Origin: an uncultured Lachnospiraceae bacterium
Lineage (GTDB): Bacteria; Bacillota; Clostridia; Lachnospirales; Lachnospiraceae
Direction: 5' to 3'
Length of the DNA stretch: 64,000 nt
Assembly (NCBI GenBank): GCA_937920345.1
Contig: CALGVA010000066.1
Location: forward strand, 78,645 to 142,644
Position 1 is the first letter of the stretch. Each line of letters opens with the position of its first letter. Position numbers and translations under genes: made by a program. Below the pieces are notes generated by a model, which made no database searches, was not told the origin of the DNA, and was given only the letters and a program-made list of their open reading frames with translations. This document shows, one piece after another, positions 1 to 8,316 of the stretch.

Positions 1-1294
1 CCTGACAGATCCCGTATATCAGTACAATCGGCATATCCGTATACCGTGTCAGCATATAGGCAAGCGGAATGCTGACCAGCCACAGGCCGGAACTGTCAAA
101 CAGCATTGTGATCCATGTGCTGCCGCCTGCCCGAATCGTAAAAAAAGCCGCGTGCATATAAGCCGCCATCGGTGCACAGATTCCCAGAATATACATAAAC
201 TGCACCGCCATTCTGCGCACTTCCTCCGTCGTATTATATATTTTCGGATAAAACGGCGCCGAAACAATGATGATCAGTCCGCTGACCACACTGCTCGCAA
301 GCGCAAGAAAAATCAGTTTACGGTCTGTCTCTCTTGCCTCCTCCATCTTCCCGGCGCCCAGCAGCTGTCCGATAATAATGGCTATGCTGCTGCCTATCGC
401 AAGGTAGATAATACTGAACACATTATAGATCGTAGTCGCTATATTGATTCCCGCCACAACATGAATGCCTCTTACAGAATAGCACTGCACCATCATGACC
501 GTTCCGAGAGACCAGAACATCTCATTGATCATCAGCGGCGATCCTTTCATCAGAATCTTCTTCATTAAATCAGACGATATATGCAAAGACCGGAACGCGC
601 CCTCTGTAAACCAGTATTTCCCGCTGTGAAAATGACTGACCGCGACTATCATTATGCATTCTGCAAAACGCGCCGCCACGGTCGCGACAGCCGCTCCCTT
701 AACGCCCAATGCCGGACATCCGAAGCGGCCGAATATCAATACATAATTCAGGGCCGTATTCAGTAAAACCGCCGCCACGCCGGAACACATCGGGAGTATT
801 GTCTCTCCCATGTCCTTCTGCGTGCTGGCATATGCCTGTGTAATAGCCGACGGAATCAGACTGAGCAGTAAGACTGCCAGATATTCCTTACCGAACACAA
901 GCGTCGTCCATACGGCTTCATGATCCGTAGAATGCAGAAACAAACTGATCAGTCTTTCTCCGAATTCCCTGAAAAGAAACAACGCCATGACAGCCATAAG
1001 CACACATGCAAAAAAGCGGAAGCGAAACGTCTCCCGCAAGCCTTCACAGTCTTTACTTCCGTAAAACTGCGCCCCGAAAATACTGGCTCCGGCTATGATT
1101 CCCAGAATACATATGTTAAACACAAACAGAAGCTGATTGACAATGGCAACGCCGGACATCGCTTCTGTCCCAAGCTGCCCCACCATGATATTATCCACAA
1201 AGTTTACCAGAAATGTAAAACCGTTCTGGATAATGATCGGTACGGCTATTCTCGCAGTTTTCCGATAAAACATCTTATCGCCTGTATACTTCAT
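1..1294 (-). CDS. MATE-family multidrug/Na+ antiporter (partial, C-terminus beyond window)
   Basis: This is an open frame of 431 codons reading without a stop from an ATG at 1294 to the left edge, so the C-terminus lies outside the window. An AGGAG sits 5 nt before the ATG. The protein is strongly hydrophobic and has the MATE look: an N-terminal stretch with IPIIIQNGFTFLVNFVDNIM-like character, then a VGQLGTEAMSGV segment, and a second half with GAGKMEEA in the loop that mirrors the first. MATE proteins have 12 helices and about 450 residues, so only the last 20 or so residues are missing. It would export cationic drugs or metabolites across the inner membrane. It is the first of three MATE genes here (see 17295 and 20358). 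Substrate unknown. Confidence 0.85.
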   Translation of the reverse strand, partial: MKYTGDKMFYRKTARIAVPIIIQNGFTFLVNFVDNIMVGQLGTEAMSGVAIVNQLLFVFNICILGIIAGASIFGAQFYGSKDCEGLRETFRFRFFACVLMAVMALFLFREFGERLISLFLHSTDHEAVWTTLVFGKEYLAVLLLSLIPSAITQAYASTQKDMGETILPMCSGVAAVLLNTALNYVLIFGRFGCPALGVKGAAVATVAARFAECIMIVAVSHFHSGKYWFTEGAFRSLHISSDLMKKILMKGSPLMINEMFWSLGTVMMVQCYSVRGIHVVAGINIATTIYNVFSIIYLAIGSSIAIIIGQLLGAGKMEEARETDRKLIFLALASSVVSGLIIIVSAPFYPKIYNTTEEVRRMAVQFMYILGICAPMAAYMHAAFFTIRAGGSTWITMLFDSSGLWLVSIPLAYMLTRYTDMPIVLIYGICQ

Positions 1295-1352
1295 TTTCAC
1301 TCCTGACCGCAAACGAACTCCGCCGAAGTAACCCGGCGGAGTATCCGTAGAT

Positions 1353-2765
1353 TTATAATTCCAGATATTTTTCAAACACTTCGCAAAAAGCTGCGGCCGC
1401 ACTCTTGTCCTTCATCTCGCAGAAGATTCGAAGAAGCGGCTCCGTGCCGGAAAACCGCACGGATATCCATCCGCCGTCCTTTAAATAGATCTTCAGACCG
1501 TCCAGATAAGATATGTTCTCAACCTCATAAGGAATCTCCGGAAGCTGTTTCTCCTCGAGCAGCAGTTTACGAATCTCATCCTTTTTCTTAGGGCTGAAAC
1601 GGTAGTCTCTCTCTTCTAACGCCATGCCGCCGTATTCCTTGCGGATCGTCTCCATGATCTCCGACAGCTTCATGCCGGTAACGGCAATCATCTCCACCAG
1701 AAGCGCAGAAGCATAGATTCCGTCCTTACCTTTGATATGACCCCGCACCGCCATGCCACCGGAGGACTCTCCGCCGATGATCGCATCCGTTGCAAACATC
1801 TTGGCTGAAATATGTTTGAATCCTACCGGAACTTCATAACACTTCTCGCCAAAAGTCTCCGCCACCCTGTCGAGCAGATGTGTGGTACAGATATTTCTGA
1901 CTGCCGGTCCGTGCCATCCTTTATATTTTACCAGATAATAATACAGCAGCACAAGTATATCATTCGGGTGCAGGAAATTACCCTTATCATCAATCACCCC
2001 GATCCGGTCCGCGTCACCGTCCGTTGCAATACCCAGATCACACCTTCTGTCGATCACATAATTCTGCAGTGCGCGAAGCGTCTCCGCAGTAGGTGCCGGC
2101 AGCTTACCGCCGAACAGTGTATCATGCCTCTCATGGATCGTCTCCACCTCACATCTGGCGGTCATAAGAATCGTTTTCAGAGAAGTCTCGCTGACGCCGT
2201 ACATCGGGTCAAGTGCAACCCGCAGTCCGCGTTTCTTCACCTTGTCCATATCCACCGTATCGATAATGCTGTCCAGATATTCGTTAAGCGGGTAGATCTC
2301 TTCGATCAGTCCCTTCTCGATTCCCTCCGCATACACCATCTCATCTACCGGAATATCCGTCACCTCGTTGATATAGCGCTCCATATCCGCCGTCTGGACC
2401 TCGTCCGCATCCCTGCCGCCGAAAGTGAACACCTTAATGCCGTTATAGATCGCCGGGTTATGGCTCGCCGTGATCATCATGCCATAATGAAATTCATGCT
2501 TCATCACATAGAACATAACGAGCGGTGTGGGCGCCGATTTATTGATCAGATATGCTTTAATCCCCTCTGCGGCAAAAACCTGCGCCGCCCACTGCATTGC
2601 CTCTTTGGACAGAAAACGTCTGTCATAGCCCAAGACAATTCCTTCCTGTTCCACCTTCTCTTCCTTCATCTTATCACAGATTGCTCTGGATAAAATCTGA
2701 ATATTTTCCTTCGTAAATTCGTCTCCGATGACTGCACGCCAGCCGCCTGTTCCAAACTTGATCAT
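1353..2765 (-). CDS. Phosphohexomutase (phosphoglucomutase/phosphomannomutase family)
   Basis: This 470-residue alpha-D-phosphohexomutase interconverts hexose-1-phosphate and hexose-6-phosphate. The phosphoserine loop TASHNP is at residues 99-104 (Ser101), the metal loop DGDADRIG near 244, the sugar-specificity loop GGESSGG near 320, and the phosphate-binding RFSGTEPLLRIF near the C-terminus. The length is normal for the family. It lies 93 nt downstream of a GH94 phosphorylase on the same strand. The likely role is therefore to take the sugar-1-phosphate made by that enzyme into glycolysis or amino-sugar metabolism. Whether it prefers Glc-1-P, GlcNAc-1-P or Man-1-P cannot be read from the sequence; the specificity loop is GGESSGG rather than the GEXSGH often seen in PMM/PGM enzymes. 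Confidence 0.88.
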   Translation of the reverse strand: MIKFGTGGWRAVIGDEFTKENIQILSRAICDKMKEEKVEQEGIVLGYDRRFLSKEAMQWAAQVFAAEGIKAYLINKSAPTPLVMFYVMKHEFHYGMMITASHNPAIYNGIKVFTFGGRDADEVQTADMERYINEVTDIPVDEMVYAEGIEKGLIEEIYPLNEYLDSIIDTVDMDKVKKRGLRVALDPMYGVSETSLKTILMTARCEVETIHERHDTLFGGKLPAPTAETLRALQNYVIDRRCDLGIATDGDADRIGVIDDKGNFLHPNDILVLLYYYLVKYKGWHGPAVRNICTTHLLDRVAETFGEKCYEVPVGFKHISAKMFATDAIIGGESSGGMAVRGHIKGKDGIYASALLVEMIAVTGMKLSEIMETIRKEYGGMALEERDYRFSPKKKDEIRKLLLEEKQLPEIPYEVENISYLDGLKIYLKDGGWISVRFSGTEPLLRIFCEMKDKSAAAAFCEVFEKYLEL

Positions 2766-2858
2766 AGCGTCTCCTCCTTGTTATGTTATTTGCATCCTTC
2801 CGCCGCTTGCTCCTGTGTCTGATCCGCCAGATTTTATTCCCGTTATCTCTGGCGCCTG

Positions 2859-5267
2859 TTATCCCATCACAACTTCCACAGTGTGGCTGCTCCCCGCTGC
2901 CTGTGGTGTAATCTTATCAACACTTACACCATCCACGCGAATCTCTCTGATCCCCTTCATGACATTCGCCGGATTGCTGACTGTTATGTTATATTCTGCC
3001 CCTCTCCAGACACGTGTTACCCTGTATTCCTTCCAGTCCGCGGGGATACACGGATCGATCTTCAGTTCATCATAATCCGGCCAGATCCCCAGCATATATC
3101 TGGTCGCCGAGAAGTACGACCAGCCGCCTGAACCTGTCATGAACGGATGTCTCGCCCTGCCGAACGCGCTGTGGTCCTTCCCGGCCACAAACTGACAATA
3201 GGAATAAGGCTCCGACTCTCTGATTTCGATCTTGTCATTCTGCCAGTACGGACAGAGCGCATCATAGAACTTCATCGCCAGATCACCGCGTCCCCTCATA
3301 CATGCCGCCGCCCATGCCCACGGGTTGGGATGGGAGAAAATTGCACCATTCTCCTTCAGACCCGGATAAACTCTGGTGACAAACCCGATATCATCATCCG
3401 GTACGGTATAGGATGGCGTATTTAAAAGGATTCCGTACGGCGTGTACAGATACTCGTCGATCGCTGCAAGCGCCTGATCCGCCTTCCCGTCGTCCGCTGC
3501 GCCGGACAGAACCGCCCATGCGTTGGACTCCAGGTGTACCCTGCCCTCAGCGTCTTCCTGTGTACCGATCTTCCTGCCTCTCGCAGTAATGCCGCGTATG
3601 AACCACTCGCCGTCCCAGAGCTGCGTGTTGCATACGTCCTTTACCTTCTGTGCCACCGCCGTGTACTTCTCTACATCTTCCCCGCGTTCCAGCCGTCCTG
3701 CCAGCCCGATAAAATGCTGCAGCGCCCAGTAATGCAGGAAGCTGACCATAGCGCTCTCTCCGCCGCCTAAGTTCAGACAGTCGTTCCAGTCTGCCCGAAG
3801 TCCTTTACAGATTCCTGTCTGTCCTACCTGTTCGGTGGAGAAATCGAGGATTCTCTTTAAATGCTCATAAACCGTTTCTTTCTCCCCGCTGCCATCCATA
3901 AACGTATCCGCATAAGGAAGTTCCACAGAAGCGAAGGACAGGTCTCCCGTCTCCTTGATATACTCCGTAACCGCTGCTACAAGCCACAGTGCATCGTCGG
4001 AGCAGGCGTCTTTCAAACCATGTATAATGCTGTTTTTATCCGGTTCCGGAATGACGGTAGGCGACTTGAACGGCTTCGCACCTTTGTTTTCCACAAACCA
4101 TTCCGGCTGGAAAAGATGCAGCCCGTAGCCTGCGCTTGTCAGCCCGCGCATCAGCTGTTCGATCCGCTCCCTGCATTTCTCCGGATTGGAATGCGGCACC
4201 GTCATGGCATCCTGCGCCGTATCTCTGTATCCAAGTCCCACTCGTCCGCCAACCTCTATGAAAGAGGCAAACCTTGAGAACATCACATTGATCTCCGACT
4301 GGTATAACGTCCATGTGTTGATCAGCGTATTCATGCCTTCGTTCGGCGTCTGAATCTGCAGTTTCCCGCATTTGTCTTCCCAGTACTGCCGCAAATCCGC
4401 ATAAACCGCGTCCACTGCCGCTTCGTCTGCATATTTCTCGCGCACGCGTCTGCCCTCTTCTCTTCTGCCCTCGCCCAGCATAAAGATCAGACGCACTTCT
4501 TCGCCTGGCTGCAGTTCCAGGTCCTTCTGCAGACTGCCGCAGTGGTTTCCTCCTTTTTCATAAGAAGAAGAACATCTGCCCGCCGCCACTGCCTCCGGAT
4601 TCGTCTCCGTGTTATATGTACCGATGAATTTATCCCGCATACAGTCGAACCCGTCCGGCTCGAAGCTGGCAGTAAAGTACTGATAGCCCTCTTCCTCATA
4701 GAACAGATCCTCCTCGATGATTCCATCCTCGTAGGAAGCGCCCGCACAATACAGGCTCATCTGATAATTCTGGTTATCAATCATGATATGATGGAAAGAA
4801 AATTCCAGATAGGAAAACACGCTCAGCTTCCGTACTTTTTCACTTACGTTCTTCACCCTGACATCCCAGAGCTGTACCGCCTCTCCCCGGGGAATCACCA
4901 TTGTCTGCGACGCCTTGATCCCCTCGTACTCGCACTCGTACACCGTATAGGACATGCCGTGACGACAGCTGTATTTCGCCTGATCAAGCGGCTTGCCGAC
5001 CGGCTGCCATGATACGGACCAGTAATCCGCATTCTCGTTATCCCTTAAGTATACGTAGAAGCCCGGTCTGTCCATAGGCACCGCATTGCCCCTGAAGCGG
5101 CTGATCCGATGGTATTCCGGCGTCTTGTAGAACAGATATCCGCCTGCCGTATGGTTCACCACAGCCGCCATATCCTCCACACCAAGGTAGTTCGTCCATG
5201 AGCAGGGCAGATCAACCCTGTCGATCACATACTCTCTTTTTTCATTGTCAAAATGTCCATATTGCAT
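2859..5267 (-). CDS. GH94 disaccharide phosphorylase, N,N'-diacetylchitobiose phosphorylase-like
   Basis: This 802-residue glycoside hydrolase family 94 phosphorylase has the N-terminal beta-sandwich (NHTAGGYLFY, RPGFYVYLRD), an (alpha/alpha)6 catalytic barrel and the C-terminal jelly roll. The segment RADWNDCLNLGGGES, near residue 490, carries the general-acid Asp. Motifs such as GLGYRDTAQDAM, GLHLFQPEWF, HGLKDACSDD and FSHPNPWAWA resemble Vibrio N,N'-diacetylchitobiose phosphorylase (recalled) more than clostridial cellobiose phosphorylase. The predicted reaction is phosphorolysis of a beta-1,4 disaccharide to a sugar-1-phosphate plus free sugar in the cytoplasm. There is no signal peptide. 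It is first in an operon with the mutase at 1353. A cellobiose or other beta-disaccharide specificity cannot be excluded. Confidence 0.85.
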   Translation of the reverse strand: MQYGHFDNEKREYVIDRVDLPCSWTNYLGVEDMAAVVNHTAGGYLFYKTPEYHRISRFRGNAVPMDRPGFYVYLRDNENADYWSVSWQPVGKPLDQAKYSCRHGMSYTVYECEYEGIKASQTMVIPRGEAVQLWDVRVKNVSEKVRKLSVFSYLEFSFHHIMIDNQNYQMSLYCAGASYEDGIIEEDLFYEEEGYQYFTASFEPDGFDCMRDKFIGTYNTETNPEAVAAGRCSSSYEKGGNHCGSLQKDLELQPGEEVRLIFMLGEGRREEGRRVREKYADEAAVDAVYADLRQYWEDKCGKLQIQTPNEGMNTLINTWTLYQSEINVMFSRFASFIEVGGRVGLGYRDTAQDAMTVPHSNPEKCRERIEQLMRGLTSAGYGLHLFQPEWFVENKGAKPFKSPTVIPEPDKNSIIHGLKDACSDDALWLVAAVTEYIKETGDLSFASVELPYADTFMDGSGEKETVYEHLKRILDFSTEQVGQTGICKGLRADWNDCLNLGGGESAMVSFLHYWALQHFIGLAGRLERGEDVEKYTAVAQKVKDVCNTQLWDGEWFIRGITARGRKIGTQEDAEGRVHLESNAWAVLSGAADDGKADQALAAIDEYLYTPYGILLNTPSYTVPDDDIGFVTRVYPGLKENGAIFSHPNPWAWAAACMRGRGDLAMKFYDALCPYWQNDKIEIRESEPYSYCQFVAGKDHSAFGRARHPFMTGSGGWSYFSATRYMLGIWPDYDELKIDPCIPADWKEYRVTRVWRGAEYNITVSNPANVMKGIREIRVDGVSVDKITPQAAGSSHTVEVVMG

Positions 5268-5331
5268 AATACCCCTCCATAACCCTTCCTAAGCATTGTC
5301 AACTATATCGTCATTCATCTGCTTAAATTTC

Positions 5332-5360
5332 ATTATAGAGGAGTATCCGACCCTTGGAAA
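5332..5360 (-). promoter_or_regulatory. Putative promoter of the GH94-mutase operon
   Basis: On the minus strand a perfect -10 TATAAT (5332-5337) is separated by 17 nt from TTTCCA (5355-5360), a poor -35. A perfect -10 with a weak -35 suggests an activator-dependent promoter. A GGAGGGG sits just before the start codon at 5267. Confidence 0.4.
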
Positions 5361-5438
5361 TAGTCTAACGTGTGATAATTTGCCTTTTTTTGTTTGGTTG
5401 TTTGATGAAAACAAAATCATACATTGCACTTAAACAAC

Positions 5439-5485
5439 AAAAAATGAGGAACCTCCATTATTAATGAAAGGTTTCCTCATTTTTG
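5439..5485 (-). terminator. Rho-independent terminator of tRNA-Leu(CAG)
   Basis: An inverted repeat at 5440-5453 and 5470-5484 pairs an AAAATGAGG(AAA)CC stem around a loop of about 16 nt. The A/T ends give a U tract in either direction. It lies 7 nt past the tRNA 3' end on the minus strand. Confidence 0.75.
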
Positions 5486-5491
5486 ATCCAG

Positions 5492-5575
5492 TGCAGGAAA
5501 AGAGACTTGAACTCTCATGGTATTGCTACCACACGGACCTGAACCGTGCGCGTCTGCCAATTCCGCCATTCCTGC
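5492..5575 (-). tRNA. tRNA-Leu (anticodon CAG)
   Basis: This is an 84-nt class II tRNA with a long variable arm. The acceptor stem GCAGGAA pairs with TTCCTGC, the D-arm has GGCGGAATTGGCAGAC, and the anticodon stem CACGG/CCGTG encloses loop TTCAGGT (anticodon CAG, reads CUG). The T-arm contains GTTCAAGTC. The discriminator is A at 5492 and CCA is not encoded. Confidence 0.95.
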
Positions 5576-5717
5576 GAACAAATGTTATTCTATCGTCTTT
5601 TATGCTTTATGTCAAGCCCCTTTGTAAATCTTTCTGAATTAATTTATAAAAAATTTCAAAGAAGGTATCTGCGCCCGTAGAAATGAAATAAATGTAAAAA
5701 AAATGAATGGAAATCTC

Positions 5718-5746
5718 TTGACTTTTTGAGATTGTAATAGTAAGAT
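5718..5746 (+). promoter_or_regulatory. Promoter of tRNA-Leu(AAG)
   Basis: TTGACT (5718-5723), a 17-nt spacer and TAAGAT (5741-5746) lie 22 nt before the tRNA 5' end, a normal sigma-A layout for a stable RNA gene. Confidence 0.6.
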
Positions 5747-5768
5747 ATTACTTGCGTTGTAAACGTAT

Positions 5769-5852
5769 GCGGAAGTGCTGGAATTGGCAGACAGGCTAGA
5801 CTAAGGATCTAGTGTTGGAAACGACGTGTGGGTTCAAGTCCCATCTTCCGCA
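5769..5852 (+). tRNA. tRNA-Leu (anticodon AAG); integration site of the adjacent island
   Basis: This is an 84-nt class II tRNA. The acceptor stem GCGGAAG pairs with CTTCCGC, and the anticodon stem CTAGA/TCTAG encloses loop CTAAGGA, giving anticodon AAG (reads CUU). The long variable arm and GGTTCAAGTCC T-arm are intact, the discriminator is A at 5852, and CCA is not encoded. The last 20 nt recur exactly at 14012-14031. This marks the gene as the attachment site of the AT-rich island that follows; its 3' end has been restored by the inserted copy. Confidence 0.95.
5833..5852 (+). repeat. Attachment-site direct repeat, tRNA-proximal copy (attL)
   Basis: This 20-nt stretch, starting TTCAAGTCCC and ending TTCCGCA, forms the T-arm and acceptor 3' side of tRNA-Leu(AAG). 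It is identical to 14012-14031. Downstream of both copies there is a terminator-like hairpin sharing ATCAAGGTTTCC. Confidence 0.75.
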
Positions 5853-5858
5853 GTATCC

Positions 5859-5907
5859 TTAAAAGGCTGAAAGCGTTGATTTTTATCAAGGTTTCCAGCC
5901 TTCTTTA
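5859..5907 (+). terminator. Terminator after tRNA-Leu(AAG)
   Basis: An imperfect hairpin pairs AAGGCTG...TTGAT with ATCAA...CAGCCTT and is followed by TCTTTAATT. It also lies in antiparallel position to the end of the minus-strand operon that stops at 5944, so it may serve both. Confidence 0.6.
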
Positions 5908-5943
5908 ATTCTGTAAACAAAATGAGCAACTCGTTGTTATTAT

Positions 5944-6678
5944 TTAGATGTCTATTACTTCAGAACTCAGCCTTAAAATACTTTGTAATACCACATATTC
6001 AATTAAAGCTGCTACAATAATTAATCGTATATATTCCATATTTAATGTTTCTTCTATGCTGATCAGTTTAATCCATTGGTTAAAAATCATTGATTTCGTA
6101 ATTAGCATTTCAATTCCATCTATAGGTAAAGCAGATACTATTATTTGCAAAATTCTTTCAAATACCATAAATCTAAAAAAAGCCACAACGCCTCCAGCTA
6201 CCGGATTACGAAATAGCAATATATAGAGAGTTGCACTTGAACAAATATGAAAAAACAGAATAAATATACAAAAAATACGTATAACACAATCGTCACATTT
6301 TACTGCCGTAAAAATGCTTAAATATGCCATCATACATATCACAATTATGCCTGAAATAAGAATCCCGCATGTAATTGTTTTTGACCATGCAATCTGACAA
6401 AAATTATATCCTCTCATTATTTCATAATTTATAGTCCTCTGCCGGAATTCTCTTCCGACATATACTGCAATTACAGCGCAGATAAACACTATCAAATATG
6501 AAAAATCAGGTGCCATCGAGGCCCAAACCAGTTTCTCTGTAATTTCATTTTCCATATCCGCAATATTAATGTAACTCATAAAGAATAAGATTAACGGAAT
6601 GATAAAAATATACTTAATAATTGACATTGAGTGCCAAAAACGATACAACTCAATTCTACACAAATTACTTATCTTCAT
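5944..6678 (-). CDS. ABC-2-type permease, probable peptide self-immunity (paralogue 1)
   Basis: This integral membrane protein of about 244 residues has roughly six hydrophobic segments and the motif YVGREFRQRTINYEIMRGY, which also appears, slightly changed, in the next gene upstream (6693-7430). The two are therefore paralogous permeases of one heteromeric ABC transporter. The Met at 6678 was chosen because it aligns with the paralogue's start (MKISNL versus MRIQNL), and a GGAG lies 9 nt before it; an upstream ATG at 6696 overlaps the preceding stop. Paired permeases beside a LanF/BcrA-type ATPase and a peptide exporter suggest a LanEG-like immunity role, expelling the peptide from the membrane. 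Last gene of the island operon. Confidence 0.7.
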   Translation of the reverse strand: MKISNLCRIELYRFWHSMSIIKYIFIIPLILFFMSYINIADMENEITEKLVWASMAPDFSYLIVFICAVIAVYVGREFRQRTINYEIMRGYNFCQIAWSKTITCGILISGIIVICMMAYLSIFTAVKCDDCVIRIFCIFILFFHICSSATLYILLFRNPVAGGVVAFFRFMVFERILQIIVSALPIDGIEMLITKSMIFNQWIKLISIEETLNMEYIRLIIVAALIEYVVLQSILRLSSEVIDI

Positions 6679-6692
6679 TAACAATCGCTCCA

Positions 6693-7430
6693 TCATAAAT
6701 CATTCTTTTTTGAATAAACCTGTATTAACACAATTAATACAAAATATTCAATGACCGCTCCACCTATAATGCCCGACATATACTCTACAGGTATAATAAA
6801 ATCTGCATTAATTACAGCACTCCACTGGCTCATAATAAATAGTGGTTTACAGCTGTTATATAAACTATTCGACATAAAGGGCTTTAATACAAACAGAATC
6901 ATTACTTCTAACAAAGTAAACCTGACAAAGGCTAAGCAGCCTCCCAGAGAACCGTTCTTGCAAAGCAAAACATATAATGTTGTACAGGAGCATATATGCC
7001 ACAATATAAAAAACATAAATAATATATGTGTAAAGGCAAACAGTTCTAATGTTCCCGGAATTGTCACATAAAAAATCAATATGCATAATTCTAACATTAC
7101 AGGCAATACAATACCACATGTAATACTCTTTATAACACTAATTTCCCACAATTTATACCCTCTCATCACTTCATAATATATTGTTTTCTGCTTAAACTCT
7201 CTACCCACATAATTTGAAATCGCCACGGAAACAACTAACACTACAATCAGATTGGCTACCTTCATTGTTGCAGTGACTGTACCGACAGATGTACCGTCAC
7301 CCATCAGGGCATCTGAATTATGAGACGCCAGGAAAAGCGTTACTAAAAATCCTGCAATCATACAAACAAAAATAAAATATGAATGAACAAATCGATACAA
7401 TTCAATTTTATACAAATTTTGAATTCTCAT
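6693..7430 (-). CDS. ABC-2-type permease, probable peptide self-immunity (paralogue 2)
   Basis: This permease of about 245 residues has six predicted hydrophobic segments and the shared motif NYVGREFKQKTIYYEVMRGY, like its paralogue downstream. It starts inside the ATPase gene (23-nt overlap), which points to translational coupling; the Met at 7430 follows GGGAG at a 10-nt distance. The gene would supply half of the membrane channel driven by the ATPase at 7408. Similar ATPase plus two-permease sets protect producers of lantibiotics and other bacteriocins (LanFEG, BcrAB); that function is inferred from context here. Confidence 0.7.
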   Translation of the reverse strand: MRIQNLYKIELYRFVHSYFIFVCMIAGFLVTLFLASHNSDALMGDGTSVGTVTATMKVANLIVVLVVSVAISNYVGREFKQKTIYYEVMRGYKLWEISVIKSITCGIVLPVMLELCILIFYVTIPGTLELFAFTHILFMFFILWHICSCTTLYVLLCKNGSLGGCLAFVRFTLLEVMILFVLKPFMSNSLYNSCKPLFIMSQWSAVINADFIIPVEYMSGIIGGAVIEYFVLIVLIQVYSKKNDL

Positions 7431-8316
7431 TACCAACAATCTCCCTCATGTAATATTGTTCAAGATTAAGCGGCAGCGAATTAATCTTTGTTATAATAAA
7501 CCCTGCTTCACTAAGTTTCCTTGAAAGTTCAGCTACTTCTATCAAACCCGTTTCTAATCTGATCAAATCATTATCTATAGAAACCTTCTTCTTTCCATAT
7601 ACACTTTGTAAATACTCGTATGTTTTTGATATATCAGTTGTTTCGACTTCAATAATTCCGGTGCTTGTATTTTCCAGACTTTCTTTGTTGATTCTTTTTA
7701 CAACATGTCCGTTCTTAATAAAAATAAAGTCTGTTGAAAGTTGATACAATTCTCCCAATATATGGCTGGATACAAGCAAAGTGATATTCTTTTCTTTGCA
7801 TAATGTCAGTAATAATTCCCTCAACTCTACAATACCTTCCGGATCCACACCATTCATAGGTTCATCGAGCACTACTACCTCCGGGTTTGATGCAAGTGCA
7901 CAGGCTATCCCCAATCTTTGCTTCATACCAAGCGAAAAATGTTTCACTTTCTTTTTTCCGGTATTATCTAACTTTACAGTTTTTAAAAGGTATTTTAACT
8001 TACCTTCATCTAATTCACCTTTTATTCCTCCGATTATTTTCATATTTTCAAATGCTGTCATGCTCTCATAAAGATAAGGGTTCTCAATCATAAAACTCAT
8101 CTTTTCTCTAAACTTTTCGATTGATTCCCCTTTTGATACAATTATTTCCCCGGAAGTCGGTTTCGCCAATCCTGCAAGCAACTTAAAGAAAGTAGTCTTT
8201 CCCGCTCCGTTAGGGCCTACGATCCCATAGATATGTCCTCTTTCTATTTCGAAGCTAAAATCATGTACAGCATTTTTATCTTTATAACATTTGGTCAGAT
8301 TAACTAGTTTTAACAT
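7408..8316 (-). CDS. ABC transporter ATPase, BcrA/LanF-like
   Basis: This is a 302-residue nucleotide-binding subunit. Walker A GPNGAGKTT is near residue 35, the signature FSLGMKQRLG near 128, and Walker B VVVLDEPMNGVDPEG near 150. The SSHI switch His follows, and a C-terminal extension of about 90 residues is typical of the BcrA/LanF subfamily. Its ATG overlaps the stop of the C39 exporter by 7 nt and its own end overlaps the next permease, so the genes are translationally coupled. It should energise the two ABC-2 permeases downstream, most likely for export or removal of the island's peptide. Confidence 0.85.
   Translation of the reverse strand: MLKLVNLTKCYKDKNAVHDFSFEIERGHIYGIVGPNGAGKTTFFKLLAGLAKPTSGEIIVSKGESIEKFREKMSFMIENPYLYESMTAFENMKIIGGIKGELDEGKLKYLLKTVKLDNTGKKKVKHFSLGMKQRLGIACALASNPEVVVLDEPMNGVDPEGIVELRELLLTLCKEKNITLLVSSHILGELYQLSTDFIFIKNGHVVKRINKESLENTSTGIIEVETTDISKTYEYLQSVYGKKKVSIDNDLIRLETGLIEVAELSRKLSEAGFIITKINSLPLNLEQYYMREIVGNENSKFV

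Noticed and set aside
1812..2693. Plus-strand open frame of 293 codons
   Set aside because: It lies wholly opposite the phosphohexomutase gene, has no ribosome site and a composition typical of an antisense shadow.
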